In this document: piece by piece, positions 8,427 to 17,707 of the stretch
Position numbering within the stretch: the stretch's first letter is position 1
Layout: every line of letters begins with the position of its first letter
Source: Aquimarina sp. BL5
Lineage (GTDB): Bacteria > Bacteroidota > Bacteroidia > Flavobacteriales > Flavobacteriaceae
DNA: 64,000 bases
Reading direction: 5' to 3'
NCBI RefSeq assembly: GCF_003443675.1
Contig: NZ_CP031963.1
Location: forward strand, 4,425,501-4,489,500
Position numbers and translations under genes: made by a program
The notes under the pieces: model-generated
Told to the model about the DNA's origin: nothing
Databases searched by the model: none
The model's input: the letters and a program-made list of their open reading frames with translations, nothing else

Positions 8427-11144
8427 ATGCACATAGAAAAAGTTTTATCCTACTATCAGGATTGTTATAAACAAGAATTCAGAGATAATGATGTACTTAA
8501 TTTTTTAGGAACTAAAGTAGATAAACGATTCTTTCTAAATACTGTTGATCAGTTATATCGTGAGGAGGATACAATTTTTATGAAAACCGATTTTGGTGAA
8601 GAGTTGTACAAATATCTCGAGATACATAGAAAAGAAAAAACATTTATAACGTGTAGTTTTTTTATTACCGGGAAACTAACTTTTCTAGGAAAAAAGAGAA
8701 CAATCTGTGCTCCTCTAATAGTTACACCTGCTACACTAGATATTAATAGTGAAGCACTGTATCATATCAATTATAACTTTGATGAGAACAGAGCGAATGA
8801 TGCGTTGCTAAATTTGCTAAAATCTAATTACAATCTTGATGATTCATTTGTTCTGGAGATAAAATCATTAATTAATGATCAGGAGCCTGGTAAACAAGAT
8901 ATCCATTCAATTGCCAGAAAGCTCAATGAAAATATAAAAATAGATATAAGTGCTTTAGAAGAGTTACCTGAACTTATTTCTGGAGAAAAACTAAGAAGTC
9001 ATCTAAAGTCTACCTCTCTAAAGTTACTTCCTGGAATAGCCTTAGGGATTGTCGAGAAATCAAAATCAAGTCGTAACGTTTTACACGAGATCGATGAAAT
9101 AAAAGAAAGACATTTATTTAATAATACGCTTCAAGGATTTTTTTCAAGGAGAAAGATAGAAATTAATTCAGATAGAAAATCGAAAGAGAAGGTATATGTA
9201 CCTTCTAATCTTAGTGACTCGCAGTTAGATATTATTCGGGCGGTAAAATCAAATGATGTAACTGTGGTAATCGGTCCTCCAGGAACCGGTAAATCTTATA
9301 CAATTGCTTCACTAGCTTTAGATCAGGTATATCATAATAAAAGTGTATTGATATGTTCTAAATCGGACCAAGCAGTAGATGTATTGCAAGATAAGATTGT
9401 AAGCGATCTAGGTGTGAAAGGCCTCTCGATTAGAGCTGGTTCCGGAAGAAGTCATCGCGCTACTCTAAGAAAGAAAATAGAATCAATTACTAGATTCACA
9501 AAATCCAGTGGAGATTATTACATTCCTAAGAAGCAAAGCGAAATTGATTATGCGCAAGAAAAGATTAAAGAAATAAGCGAAGAGATTAAGGAAAGAGAGC
9601 ATCGTGAAATAAAAAATGCAGAACTATTCCTAGATCATAAACCTTCTTTTTTCAAAAGATTAAAACGGAAGTATGTATCCAAACAAGTGCTAAAAGAGTA
9701 CCCTTTTTGGCAATTGATTGAATTACTAGATCATTATATTCATCAGAAGAACAAATTGATCAAAGAGATTATTTCCTTAAAGTATCAGGATAAGATTTCT
9801 AATTTGTTACAGAAAGATCAGACGTTTTCTCAATTATTAAAGCTGATCAAGACAAAAGATGTTGTAGAGAGAGAGCGGTTGTTTCAAGCTATAGATTTTC
9901 CATCGTTGTTACAATGTTTGCCTATTTGGATAACAAAGTCTACTGATGTAAGTGATGTATTCCCTTTAGAGAATAATATTTTTGATGTTGTAATTATTGA
10001 TGAAGCTTCTCAATGTGATATTACAACGATGATTCCGGTATTGGCAAGAGCTAAAAAAGTGGTAGTAGTAGGAGATCCAAAACAATTAAGACATGTTTCC
10101 TTTTTGTCCAGACAGGTAATGGAAAATGCTGCTAACAATTATGGCTTGTTAAAAGGTGAGGATGTGGTGAATTATAGAAAGACCAGTTTCTTAGATTATG
10201 CAATGGAACGATTACCTTCTCAAAGCAATGTTCACTTTCTGGATGAACATTATCGTAGCGTGCCAAGTATTATAAGATATAGTAATCAGAAATTTTATTT
10301 TGATAAGCTAAAAGTAATGTCAGACTTACAGATTCATAATAAATCATCAGCTGTACACTGGATGTTTTGTGATGGAGAGAAGCTAAAAGATGGTAGAAAT
10401 CTTGAAGAAGCTGATAAAATATTAGAAGATGTACAAAAAGTAATTGACGAAGAGCTTCAGGTAGCTTCTGGTGTTGCGACTACCATTGGGATTCTTTCTC
10501 CTTTTAGAGATCAGGTAAATTATCTAAAGGATAAAATAGAGGAATACGATCTTTCTGCAATAAAAAAACATAGAATTGCTGTGGGAACTCCTTTCGAATT
10601 TCAGGGAGAAGAACGAGATCAAATGTATATCACGTTTACAATTGATAATAATATTAGTCCTTCGGTTTTTCAATATCTGGATAGAGAAGATGTATTTAAT
10701 GTCAGCATCACTCGTGCAAAGCAAAAACAATTTTTATACTATTCTTTTGACGCAAAAAACTTTAAGAATAAACATTTGCTGATAGATTATCAGTCTGAAA
10801 CCAGGATACATTATCAACATAGTACGACTGAAGCACATATTGATAATTTTGCAACAGAAGTACATGAAGAATTGATTCAGTTAGGTATCGAGGAAGAAGA
10901 TATCATTGTTAATTATCTATTGGCAGGATATGTAATGGATATTTTATTAACTTATAACCAAAGAACCATCTGCATTGATTTAGTAGGGTATCCGGGAGCA
11001 TTAGAAAAAACATTTTCTATTGATCAATACAAAACATTGTTTAGAACAAAGGTTCCCATTATAACGATACCTTATGCATATTGGTTGTTTAATAAGAATG
11101 CTTGTTTAGAGCATATTAGTAAAAAAGTAAGAATCAAAAAGTGA
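8427..11144 (+). CDS. UPF1-like superfamily 1 helicase with possible nuclease-like C-terminus
   Basis: A protein of 905 residues. Motif I GPPGTGKS lies at 283-290, motif II IIDEASQCD around 523-531, motif III VVVGDPKQL shortly after, motif IV-like DEHYRSVPSIIRY, and motif VI NVSITRAKQ. A coiled-coil insertion follows motif I. This layout is typical of the UPF1/DNA2-like SF1 group, which acts on RNA or DNA. The last 100 residues contain a YVMDILLTY...ICIDLVGYPG pattern that resembles the core of a PD-(D/E)XK fold seen at the end of many such helicases, but the catalytic set is not clear. It overlaps the next gene by four bases (GTGA), so the two are translationally coupled. Confidence 0.88.
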   Translation: MHIEKVLSYYQDCYKQEFRDNDVLNFLGTKVDKRFFLNTVDQLYREEDTIFMKTDFGEELYKYLEIHRKEKTFITCSFFITGKLTFLGKKRTICAPLIVTPATLDINSEALYHINYNFDENRANDALLNLLKSNYNLDDSFVLEIKSLINDQEPGKQDIHSIARKLNENIKIDISALEELPELISGEKLRSHLKSTSLKLLPGIALGIVEKSKSSRNVLHEIDEIKERHLFNNTLQGFFSRRKIEINSDRKSKEKVYVPSNLSDSQLDIIRAVKSNDVTVVIGPPGTGKSYTIASLALDQVYHNKSVLICSKSDQAVDVLQDKIVSDLGVKGLSIRAGSGRSHRATLRKKIESITRFTKSSGDYYIPKKQSEIDYAQEKIKEISEEIKEREHREIKNAELFLDHKPSFFKRLKRKYVSKQVLKEYPFWQLIELLDHYIHQKNKLIKEIISLKYQDKISNLLQKDQTFSQLLKLIKTKDVVERERLFQAIDFPSLLQCLPIWITKSTDVSDVFPLENNIFDVVIIDEASQCDITTMIPVLARAKKVVVVGDPKQLRHVSFLSRQVMENAANNYGLLKGEDVVNYRKTSFLDYAMERLPSQSNVHFLDEHYRSVPSIIRYSNQKFYFDKLKVMSDLQIHNKSSAVHWMFCDGEKLKDGRNLEEADKILEDVQKVIDEELQVASGVATTIGILSPFRDQVNYLKDKIEEYDLSAIKKHRIAVGTPFEFQGEERDQMYITFTIDNNISPSVFQYLDREDVFNVSITRAKQKQFLYYSFDAKNFKNKHLLIDYQSETRIHYQHSTTEAHIDNFATEVHEELIQLGIEEEDIIVNYLLAGYVMDILLTYNQRTICIDLVGYPGALEKTFSIDQYKTLFRTKVPIITIPYAYWLFNKNACLEHISKKVRIKK

Positions 11145-12049
11145 TTACAGAAAAAAACATATCTAAATCTTTAGGTCGACCTATTAAATCTCCAATTAGA
11201 GTTGGCAATGTTGCTGATTTGGGAATAGATGAAAATTCTTTTTTGCATTTTTTTCAACCTTTTTTCGAGGAATTACAAGATGATGTATATCTAGTAAGAG
11301 GCAAACAAATTACTTTTTTAAAAGAAGTCTTTCCTTCAGATTCAGTATCGATTGAAAAGCTGCATAAACCTTATTTTGAAGGTACAAGAACGATAGACGC
11401 CTTAGCATATTGGATAGAACAGTTAGATGCGAATCAAAAACAAGAATTTGATCAATTATCGACCATTACAAGACAACGAAATATTTCTTCTTTTTTGATT
11501 GAGATATGGGATGATCAATATTTTGTAGAAAGAATCGTCCAACAAGGTTTTGAGCAGGATGTAGATGATTTTAGAGTATGGAAACGAGTTTTTAAACAAG
11601 CAACAAGGGAAGCTGTAGAGAACGAGTTATTTTCTGAATTGCTTAAAAAGATGGCAGGTCTTGTTAAAAAAATACATCCAGAAGTTCGAAAAATTCAGAT
11701 TACGAGTCATTTTATGCGAACCATTTCCGAAGAAAAAATAAAAGGAGAAAACTCTCCAGAAGGAGTACACGAAGATGGTGCTCAATATATCATGTCTGCA
11801 TTAGTGGTGAATCGGCAAAACATAACCGGTGCAGAAAGTCAAGTTTATGAAAAAACAGCTTCGGATACTAATGAACTTATCTACAAAAAAGTGTTACAGC
11901 CAGGAGAATTTATTTTTCAAGCCGATACAGGAGAGGAATTTACTTTCGGAAATGATCTTTGGCATTATGTAACTCCGATTGAACCAGAGGATATCACAAA
12001 CCCTGGAATACGAGATATTATAGGGTTTGATATGGATATTTTAGAGTAA
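11141..12049 (+). CDS. 2-oxoglutarate/Fe(II)-dependent dioxygenase
   Basis: A protein of 302 residues read from a GTG start that overlaps the helicase stop as GTGA. It carries the HxD iron-binding pair (VHEDGAQYI, about residue 207), a distal histidine (DLWHYVTP) and the 2-oxoglutarate-binding arginine (PGIRDIIGFDM near the end). These are the marks of the 2OG-Fe dioxygenase family 2 (PF10014), whose members hydroxylate free amino acids or peptides. The substrate here is unknown. It is the last gene of the operon and overlaps the convergent gene by nine bases. An oxygenase closing a transporter/AAA+/helicase operon is unexpected. Confidence 0.82.
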   Translation: MITEKNISKSLGRPIKSPIRVGNVADLGIDENSFLHFFQPFFEELQDDVYLVRGKQITFLKEVFPSDSVSIEKLHKPYFEGTRTIDALAYWIEQLDANQKQEFDQLSTITRQRNISSFLIEIWDDQYFVERIVQQGFEQDVDDFRVWKRVFKQATREAVENELFSELLKKMAGLVKKIHPEVRKIQITSHFMRTISEEKIKGENSPEGVHEDGAQYIMSALVVNRQNITGAESQVYEKTASDTNELIYKKVLQPGEFIFQADTGEEFTFGNDLWHYVTPIEPEDITNPGIRDIIGFDMDILE

Positions 12050-13339
12050 AGAAACTCCTATGGTTTCTTCTAAAATTTTTGATTCTTTTTCTATTTGTTT
12101 TTTTATAAGTTTAAAATTAGTCTTTTGATACAGTTCACGTAATTTATTTTTACCTTCTATATCAAATTTATATGCAAGTGTTTTAATACAGACAATACCA
12201 AGCGATCTGGACGTAGCACCATAATTACTACCTAGAGTAACACTAAAGCATCGTTCCAAAATAATTGTAATCAATTGTATGTGTTTTTGGTTTTTTCTGG
12301 TGCTGGCAATAAACATTAAACCCTTTATTAGGTTGATATTTTCGATATATATCTGTTCGTAAGCGCCATAGATATTATCCTTGGAATTATATACTCTATT
12401 TCTTAGAGTAACACTTCTTAGCCTTAAATAAGCTGCCTTACGAATAATACCATATAAAAAGCTGTCAAATTTATCTTCATCGATATTGCTAATGCACGTA
12501 TCGATTTGTGCTACAGTGGTTTGATTTATTCTATGACAAAGGAGTTTTAGTATTTTAGAAAAATTATGTTGATACTTTTCATTCATACCAGAAATGAGTT
12601 TATTTACGTGTGTTCCGAATGGATCTGGTAATAATTGGAAAACATATGAAGAAGGGACTAAACTTATTTTACTGTTTTCTAGAATAATCCTATGAATAAT
12701 ACTTTTGGCTTCCATATATTCTTTTATGGGTAAGTATTGTATAGATTTAGAACGTATGAAAGAATGTAAGCAAGTATTAAGTTCAGGACTTATTTTATAA
12801 TTCGAAGCATGTTTTTGTAGTTGCCGTAATAACGGACGTATAGGGTAGTAATATGGATATGTATTCTTCCATAGATTAAAAAAATGCGTAAAGTCAGTAT
12901 TGCTTAGTCGTATTTTAGAGTTGAGAACCTGTTGACAGAGAGCTAACTTAAAATTTTCGGGAACTTCTAAGCTAGTTTCTATATTTTTCTTACGTCTTGA
13001 ACGCTCTTTTTTTGATATATCCCGAGAAATAAAATAGAAAAATTGCTTCTTAATTTCCGGATGCGATGTGATCAATTTTTTATAATACTCTAACGAGTTG
13101 AAACCAATTTTATAAAGATCGTTATCCTCATAATTAGAGTTCATTTTAGCCTCTTCATAAATGTCGAATAATAATTCCTCGACTTGAGATATATCTGTGT
13201 TGATAACATCTAAATCGATAATTTTGATGATTCCTCTTTCTTCAGTTAGTGTATCAGAATTAATCTGTACTAATTCTTCTTCTGATATTTTAAAAGGTTT
13301 CTTGAACCTTAAGAATGAAAGTATCTTTTTGATGTCCAT
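12041..13339 (-). CDS. helical protein, paralogue of the adjacent upstream gene
   Basis: I take the start at 13339 (432 residues), because this ATG avoids overlap with the upstream gene and begins MDIKKILSFLRF, which parallels the upstream paralogue's MNLDKLLSKIFG. A longer frame reaches 13366. The protein is helical, Lys/Ile-rich and has no signal peptide. It shares with its neighbour an IYEEAKxxSxxE block near residue 60, an ENxxxxxG(F/L)xF block near 340 and the C-terminal LRELYQKTNFKLIKKQIEKE. I do not recognise the family; HEAT-like repeats are possible. Confidence 0.75.
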   Translation of the reverse strand: MDIKKILSFLRFKKPFKISEEELVQINSDTLTEERGIIKIIDLDVINTDISQVEELLFDIYEEAKMNSNYEDNDLYKIGFNSLEYYKKLITSHPEIKKQFFYFISRDISKKERSRRKKNIETSLEVPENFKLALCQQVLNSKIRLSNTDFTHFFNLWKNTYPYYYPIRPLLRQLQKHASNYKISPELNTCLHSFIRSKSIQYLPIKEYMEAKSIIHRIILENSKISLVPSSYVFQLLPDPFGTHVNKLISGMNEKYQHNFSKILKLLCHRINQTTVAQIDTCISNIDEDKFDSFLYGIIRKAAYLRLRSVTLRNRVYNSKDNIYGAYEQIYIENINLIKGLMFIASTRKNQKHIQLITIILERCFSVTLGSNYGATSRSLGIVCIKTLAYKFDIEGKNKLRELYQKTNFKLIKKQIEKESKILEETIGVSLL

Positions 13340-13350
13340 ATAATGATACC

Positions 13351-14676
13351 TTAAGGTGATAACCAAAATAATTTTTCTTCTTTTAATTTAGCTGCCTCTT
13401 TTTTAATTTGAGATTTGATGGACTTGAATTTTGTGTCATGATACAACTCTAATAAAATTTTACGCCCTTTGTTTTCAAAATAATGCATTAAGATATGGAT
13501 ACTTGGTTCTCCAACAAGTTTATGACCGTTACCAAGGGCAACCCCGTTTGTTTTGGAATATGATCTTTCAATTAATTTATGAAATAAATGCAGGCAAGTT
13601 TCGAGCTTGAAATGTGCTACCAGGAAAACAAAACCTCTAAGTACCATCAGGTTTTCTTTGGAAATTGGTTGGTATTTATAATAATAAAAATTACCTCGAT
13701 AATCTGTGCGAGCATAAACCGAGCGTACTTTGGGTTTAAAAAACACAGCACGTTCTACAAAGATTTTACAGTAAATTTCAAGTTCTTTTAATCTTACTGT
13801 GGGAATTAAAAATTTGATAATATTAAAATATGACTCCGGCGAATTAGTATTTGAATAATTACTAAACTTATGAGCAATTTCGGACAACCCTTCTTTTTGA
13901 TCTACTTCTAATTCCAATATCTTTTTGTTTACAAAACCACCAAAATGATCAGATATTAATAAATATAATGGTTCACCGTTATTCTTATAGATTCCAGAAT
14001 TATTTTGTATTATTCTTTGTAAAATAGTAATTTGATTTGTGTAAGATTCAAATGCAGTACTGGTTAATGCTCTACTCGTTAAAAAAGACTTTAGAAATCG
14101 AAGGAAAGATTTAGAAAATTGTTGTCTTGGAGCATATGTTTTTAATTGATTAATGATCAGTTTTAATGAGATCAAATGTCCAAATTTACTATCATCACGG
14201 ATACAAAAGTTTATCAGGAATTGTATTTCATCTTCGCTAAAAGATAATAAGAATCTTAATAAACGGTTAATGATTTCAGATTTAAAACGATTAGGGATTT
14301 TTTTTAAGTTCCTCTCCTGATCAACTATTCTGTTCAATAAGAATAAAATAAATTCTTTTTGTTCTTGTCTTGGTTTTACAATCAAAATTTTATAACATTC
14401 CAAAGAATCAAAATCTTCTGCCCATAGATTATACGTCTCTAAATCAGATTTTAATTTAGCTTCCTCATATATTTCAATAATTAATTCTTCGAAAGCTGCC
14501 CGTTTGTTTCCAGCTATTTGATCTGAATCCATATTAAAAGCATCATCAACGTTCATAGCGGATGTTTCATGGGGGATAGATTTTTCTTGAGAAAGAATAT
14601 CTTTTTCCTTTTGGGTAAACTCAAACTTTTGTTTTTTTATCCCAAATATTTTAGAAAGTAATTTATCCAGATTCAT
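13351..14676 (-). CDS. helical protein, tandem paralogue
   Basis: A protein of 441 residues, helical and without signal peptide or membrane segment. It is clearly homologous along its length to the protein encoded just downstream: matching IYEEAKLKS block, a matching position of 'SLE-YK' (SLECYKILI against SLEYYKKLI), and a matching C-terminus (LLELYHDTKFKSIKSQIKKE). The pair is a tandem duplication, well diverged. It follows the methyltransferase gene with a 32-base gap and may be co-transcribed with it. No function can be assigned. Confidence 0.75.
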   Translation of the reverse strand: MNLDKLLSKIFGIKKQKFEFTQKEKDILSQEKSIPHETSAMNVDDAFNMDSDQIAGNKRAAFEELIIEIYEEAKLKSDLETYNLWAEDFDSLECYKILIVKPRQEQKEFILFLLNRIVDQERNLKKIPNRFKSEIINRLLRFLLSFSEDEIQFLINFCIRDDSKFGHLISLKLIINQLKTYAPRQQFSKSFLRFLKSFLTSRALTSTAFESYTNQITILQRIIQNNSGIYKNNGEPLYLLISDHFGGFVNKKILELEVDQKEGLSEIAHKFSNYSNTNSPESYFNIIKFLIPTVRLKELEIYCKIFVERAVFFKPKVRSVYARTDYRGNFYYYKYQPISKENLMVLRGFVFLVAHFKLETCLHLFHKLIERSYSKTNGVALGNGHKLVGEPSIHILMHYFENKGRKILLELYHDTKFKSIKSQIKKEAAKLKEEKLFWLSP

Positions 14677-14708
14677 TTACCAACTATAAAAACTTTTTTG
14701 ATGTTGGC

Positions 14709-15593
14709 TTAAGACAATACACAACTAATGTCATCTAAAGAAGAACCATAATCAAAACTAAAATCAATATGTACCAAATCTCCAGCTTCTACTTCTTGTG
14801 TATTGGTAGTTTTTAGTACTGTTGGTGGCATTAAACTATCCGTACCAGTAAAATTAGATCCTTCCGTAATTTCCACATAAGACTCTAGATATAAAGCATT
14901 CACTGTTCCTGAGAAGAGAACCGGAACCGAAAAGCTAAGTTTTACACCTTGTTTCTTTTCTTTTAATAATTCTATTTCATTAACAAGAAATTGCTGAGTT
15001 AAAAACATTGGTTGATGTCTGGTAAAATTAACTGGATAATGATGAACATCTGCATCAATTTCTGCCTCACAAAGCCTCGCAAAATTTACAATACGATTAG
15101 GAAATAGTTTTCCTCCAGGTTTTAAAAAATCCCGCATATGTTGAAAAATCTGTACCTGAAACTCATTAGCACAATAGATACTCATTAACTCTCCTACGAC
15201 GAAGTCTACTTTTTCTGGTAGATCAACCGTTAATGCATCGGCATAGATGACCTCTACTTTATCTGCCCAAGGGTATTTAGCAATCTCTTTATTAATAAAA
15301 GGAATCAGATCTGGATTGTTTTCAATTAAATACGCTTTTTTTACAAAAGGCATGTATAATTTGGTAAGTGGAAGCGTTCCTACACCAATTTCACAAACGG
15401 TAGCATCTTTAAAATTATTATTAAGTTGAAATGCTTTATGAAAAGCATCCACACGTTGCTTATCGGTTTCCATAATCTTATAGTAGATTTCAGGAAAACC
15501 AAAATGTGATTCATCAAACGTTTGTGCTTTTAACAGGCTGTATTTTAGCGCATCGTAATTATCAATTACTTCCTCAAATAATTTGTCTTTCAT
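14709..15593 (-). CDS. SAM-dependent methyltransferase, PRMT-like
   Basis: A protein of 294 residues with a class I methyltransferase fold. Motif I is VCEIGVGTLPL (about 66-76), the acidic end of strand 2 is YLIENNPDL, and the post-I region reads VEVIYADALTVDLPEKVDFVVGELMS. The GELMS stretch matches the position of the double-E loop of protein arginine methyltransferases, with only one glutamate here. A C-terminal beta-rich half follows, again as in PRMTs. It is cytoplasmic. It sits upstream of the paralogous pair and may modify them or a nearby product, which is inference. The substrate is unknown. Confidence 0.82.
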   Translation of the reverse strand: MKDKLFEEVIDNYDALKYSLLKAQTFDESHFGFPEIYYKIMETDKQRVDAFHKAFQLNNNFKDATVCEIGVGTLPLTKLYMPFVKKAYLIENNPDLIPFINKEIAKYPWADKVEVIYADALTVDLPEKVDFVVGELMSIYCANEFQVQIFQHMRDFLKPGGKLFPNRIVNFARLCEAEIDADVHHYPVNFTRHQPMFLTQQFLVNEIELLKEKKQGVKLSFSVPVLFSGTVNALYLESYVEITEGSNFTGTDSLMPPTVLKTTNTQEVEAGDLVHIDFSFDYGSSLDDISCVLS

Positions 15594-16131
15594 TCCTTTA
15601 GTGATTGTTTTTAGTAAATATAATAATTATGAGTGTTATAGATATGAATAGGGATAAAACTTAAAAACGAAAATGTTTTTATAAAAGTTAAGGTAGTCAG
15701 GGGTAGGGTATTTATAAAGTAGCGCGTTTTAATAATACGATCGAATTACTTAACGTATAATTCATAATACCGGATGTAGATAAAATACAATAGTGAAGAA
15801 TTGATTTTTGTTTATAAACTGATCACTAATTAATGAATATTAATTTAGATTAAAAAGGGACGTTTTTTCTAAAAAGTTATTGGTGATCAGTATTCGGATA
15901 TCGTAAAATTAATTGTGGCGTAAGCTTTACGTATAGAAAAATCATGCCGAGCTCATTGAGCAATTTGTGTTAGGCTATTTTATTTGGGAAATAGTTTTCA
16001 ATGAGCCGTAGCATGATTTAAAATGGCATTACATTTTATTGTTTAATATTAAGGGACAAAAAAAGTATTTTAAAAAGCATCAGTAATTTAGAAACCGAAT
16101 TATTAATGCTTATCATAATTATAGTACAGAA
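15594..16131. other. gene-free 538-base region with one hairpin
   Basis: No coding frame is supported. The main structure is the hairpin at 15941-16017, described separately. The rest is AT-rich and probably carries the promoter of the methyltransferase gene and the 3' end of the peroxidase transcript. Confidence 0.6.
15941..16017. repeat. hairpin element, copy 1 (3' of peroxidase gene)
   Basis: An imperfect inverted repeat. The outer arms are ATCATGC...CTCATTG and CAATGAG...GCATGAT, with an inner CTATTT/AAATAG stem. A related hairpin lies at 17574-17649, in the same place relative to the other peroxidase gene. The pair suggests that the hairpin was duplicated together with the gene. It may act as a transcript end or mRNA stabiliser. 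Confidence 0.7.
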
Positions 16132-17523
16132 TTAATAACATCCTAGATCTATTCTTGATTGTGTATCGTTATTAGGAATACAGTTTTCTGAATTAACGTG
16201 ATCGGGAACATACCTCATTAGATTAGGATCTCTTAATCCATTTTCAATAAACAATACTAAGTTAGTTATTTGGTTTTCAGTAAGATTCTGAACATTTGTA
16301 AATTGGTTGGCTAATCTTTCTTCTGGTACTTCAATGTTTTCAGGAATTCCATTGAGTTTATACTCAACTACATCTCTTACAGAAGTAAATGTTCCTCCGT
16401 GTCCAAAAACTCCATTATCTATAAGATTATATAATGTAGGTGTTTTAAATTTATAGTAATCTCTAGGTTTATTAGTAAACCCTCCTCTTCCTCTTTTAAC
16501 ATTTGGAAAATTGGTGTCATCTATAACTAAAGCACTACCAGAATCATCGAAATCTCCCATCCCTAAGGCATGGAATTTTTTGTCATTTAAGGCAGGCCCT
16601 GTGTGACACTTAAAACATTTAGCCTTGCCAAAAAACATTCTGGCTCCTTTTTTTTCTTTATTCGTTAGGGCGCCGAAATCTCCTTGCAGCCATTGCTGCC
16701 AGGGTGATTGATTAGGCAATACAGTCCTTTCATATGCCGCAATGGCTAAACCTGCTGTTTCTCTAGTATATCTGTCTTCTTTTGGGATATCCCGAAATGC
16801 TTTGTTAAACAGTTTTTTATAGTTGAAATTCTTTGCAAACTTTTTATCAATTAATAATCGATGCACATCTTGCCCTTTTAAAGCCTGTACTTCTACTCCT
16901 TGAAAACCTAAAGCATTTTCTGGAATGTTAGTCCAATTGGCTTCTGTTCCTTCGTTAGTTCCTGTACCTCCAAATTGTCCATTCCAAAGCATTACATCCT
17001 GATAAGCAACATTTAATATGGTAGGAGAGCGAATGGGTTGTATATCAATATCATTTGTTGGGATAATATTATTAAAAACTCTGCTTTCGCCTGAGGTGCC
17101 AAACCCTACACCACCTTCTCCAATACCTTGTCTAATACCAGCGCTAAATCCGGCAGCAGCGTGGTGACAAGAGGCGCAGGAATACGAAAATAAATTGGAT
17201 GACGTTTTGGGGTTTCCTCCAGTAGCAGTTTCATGAAAAAGTAATTTCCCTAGTTCCACCTTTTCTGCCGTAATTGGATTTAAGGGATCCTGAGGAATAC
17301 TATTGTAATCATCGTTATCTGGCAACATAAAAAAAGAAACTCCTGCTCCGTCACTTACACTATCTAGCTTTGCTAATAGTTTTATATCTAATTCTGTAGG
17401 TTCTCCTGAATACGTTTTTGAAATAAATTGTTGATTTTGATCCATTTCAGGTAATGATATGTAATCATCTTTATCGCAGGAGAACAGCACGGAAATCATA
17501 ACAAAAAAGTGTATTTTTTTCAT
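16132..17523 (-). CDS. di-heme cytochrome c peroxidase-like lipoprotein
   Basis: A protein of 463 residues. A lipoprotein signal ends at FSCDKDD, so it is exported and lipid-anchored. There are two CxxCH haem-binding motifs, SCASCHH (about residue 117) and CFKCHTG (about residue 300), spaced as in bacterial cytochrome c peroxidase/MauG. The family reduces hydrogen peroxide or performs oxidative chemistry in the periplasm. The C-terminal segment (PNNDTQSRIDLGCY) is shared with the tandem paralogue. The usual length without extension is about 330-350, so both copies carry extra N- and C-terminal material. Confidence 0.9.
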   Translation of the reverse strand: MKKIHFFVMISVLFSCDKDDYISLPEMDQNQQFISKTYSGEPTELDIKLLAKLDSVSDGAGVSFFMLPDNDDYNSIPQDPLNPITAEKVELGKLLFHETATGGNPKTSSNLFSYSCASCHHAAAGFSAGIRQGIGEGGVGFGTSGESRVFNNIIPTNDIDIQPIRSPTILNVAYQDVMLWNGQFGGTGTNEGTEANWTNIPENALGFQGVEVQALKGQDVHRLLIDKKFAKNFNYKKLFNKAFRDIPKEDRYTRETAGLAIAAYERTVLPNQSPWQQWLQGDFGALTNKEKKGARMFFGKAKCFKCHTGPALNDKKFHALGMGDFDDSGSALVIDDTNFPNVKRGRGGFTNKPRDYYKFKTPTLYNLIDNGVFGHGGTFTSVRDVVEYKLNGIPENIEVPEERLANQFTNVQNLTENQITNLVLFIENGLRDPNLMRYVPDHVNSENCIPNNDTQSRIDLGCY

Positions 17524-17573
17524 GAAAATAATTTTAAACTAAGTGATGTTTTTGTTAATTAATTATTTCTGTA

Positions 17574-17649
17574 ATCGTGCTAAGTTCATTAATACATCGG
17601 TTTAGACTCATCCATTTGGGGGAATAGATTTTAATAAACTTAGCATGAT
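17574..17649. repeat. hairpin element, copy 2 (between the peroxidase genes)
   Basis: A strong hairpin: ATCGTGCTAAGTTCATTAA pairs with TTAATAAACTTAGCATGAT, 17 of 19 positions plus G-U options, with a 38-base loop. It is the counterpart of the element at 15941-16017. Each copy lies just downstream of a peroxidase gene. Confidence 0.75.
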
Positions 17650-17707
17650 TTAAAAATGACATTGTATTCTAGTGTATAGAACGTAGGGGTAATAATGGTT
17701 TAAAAAA

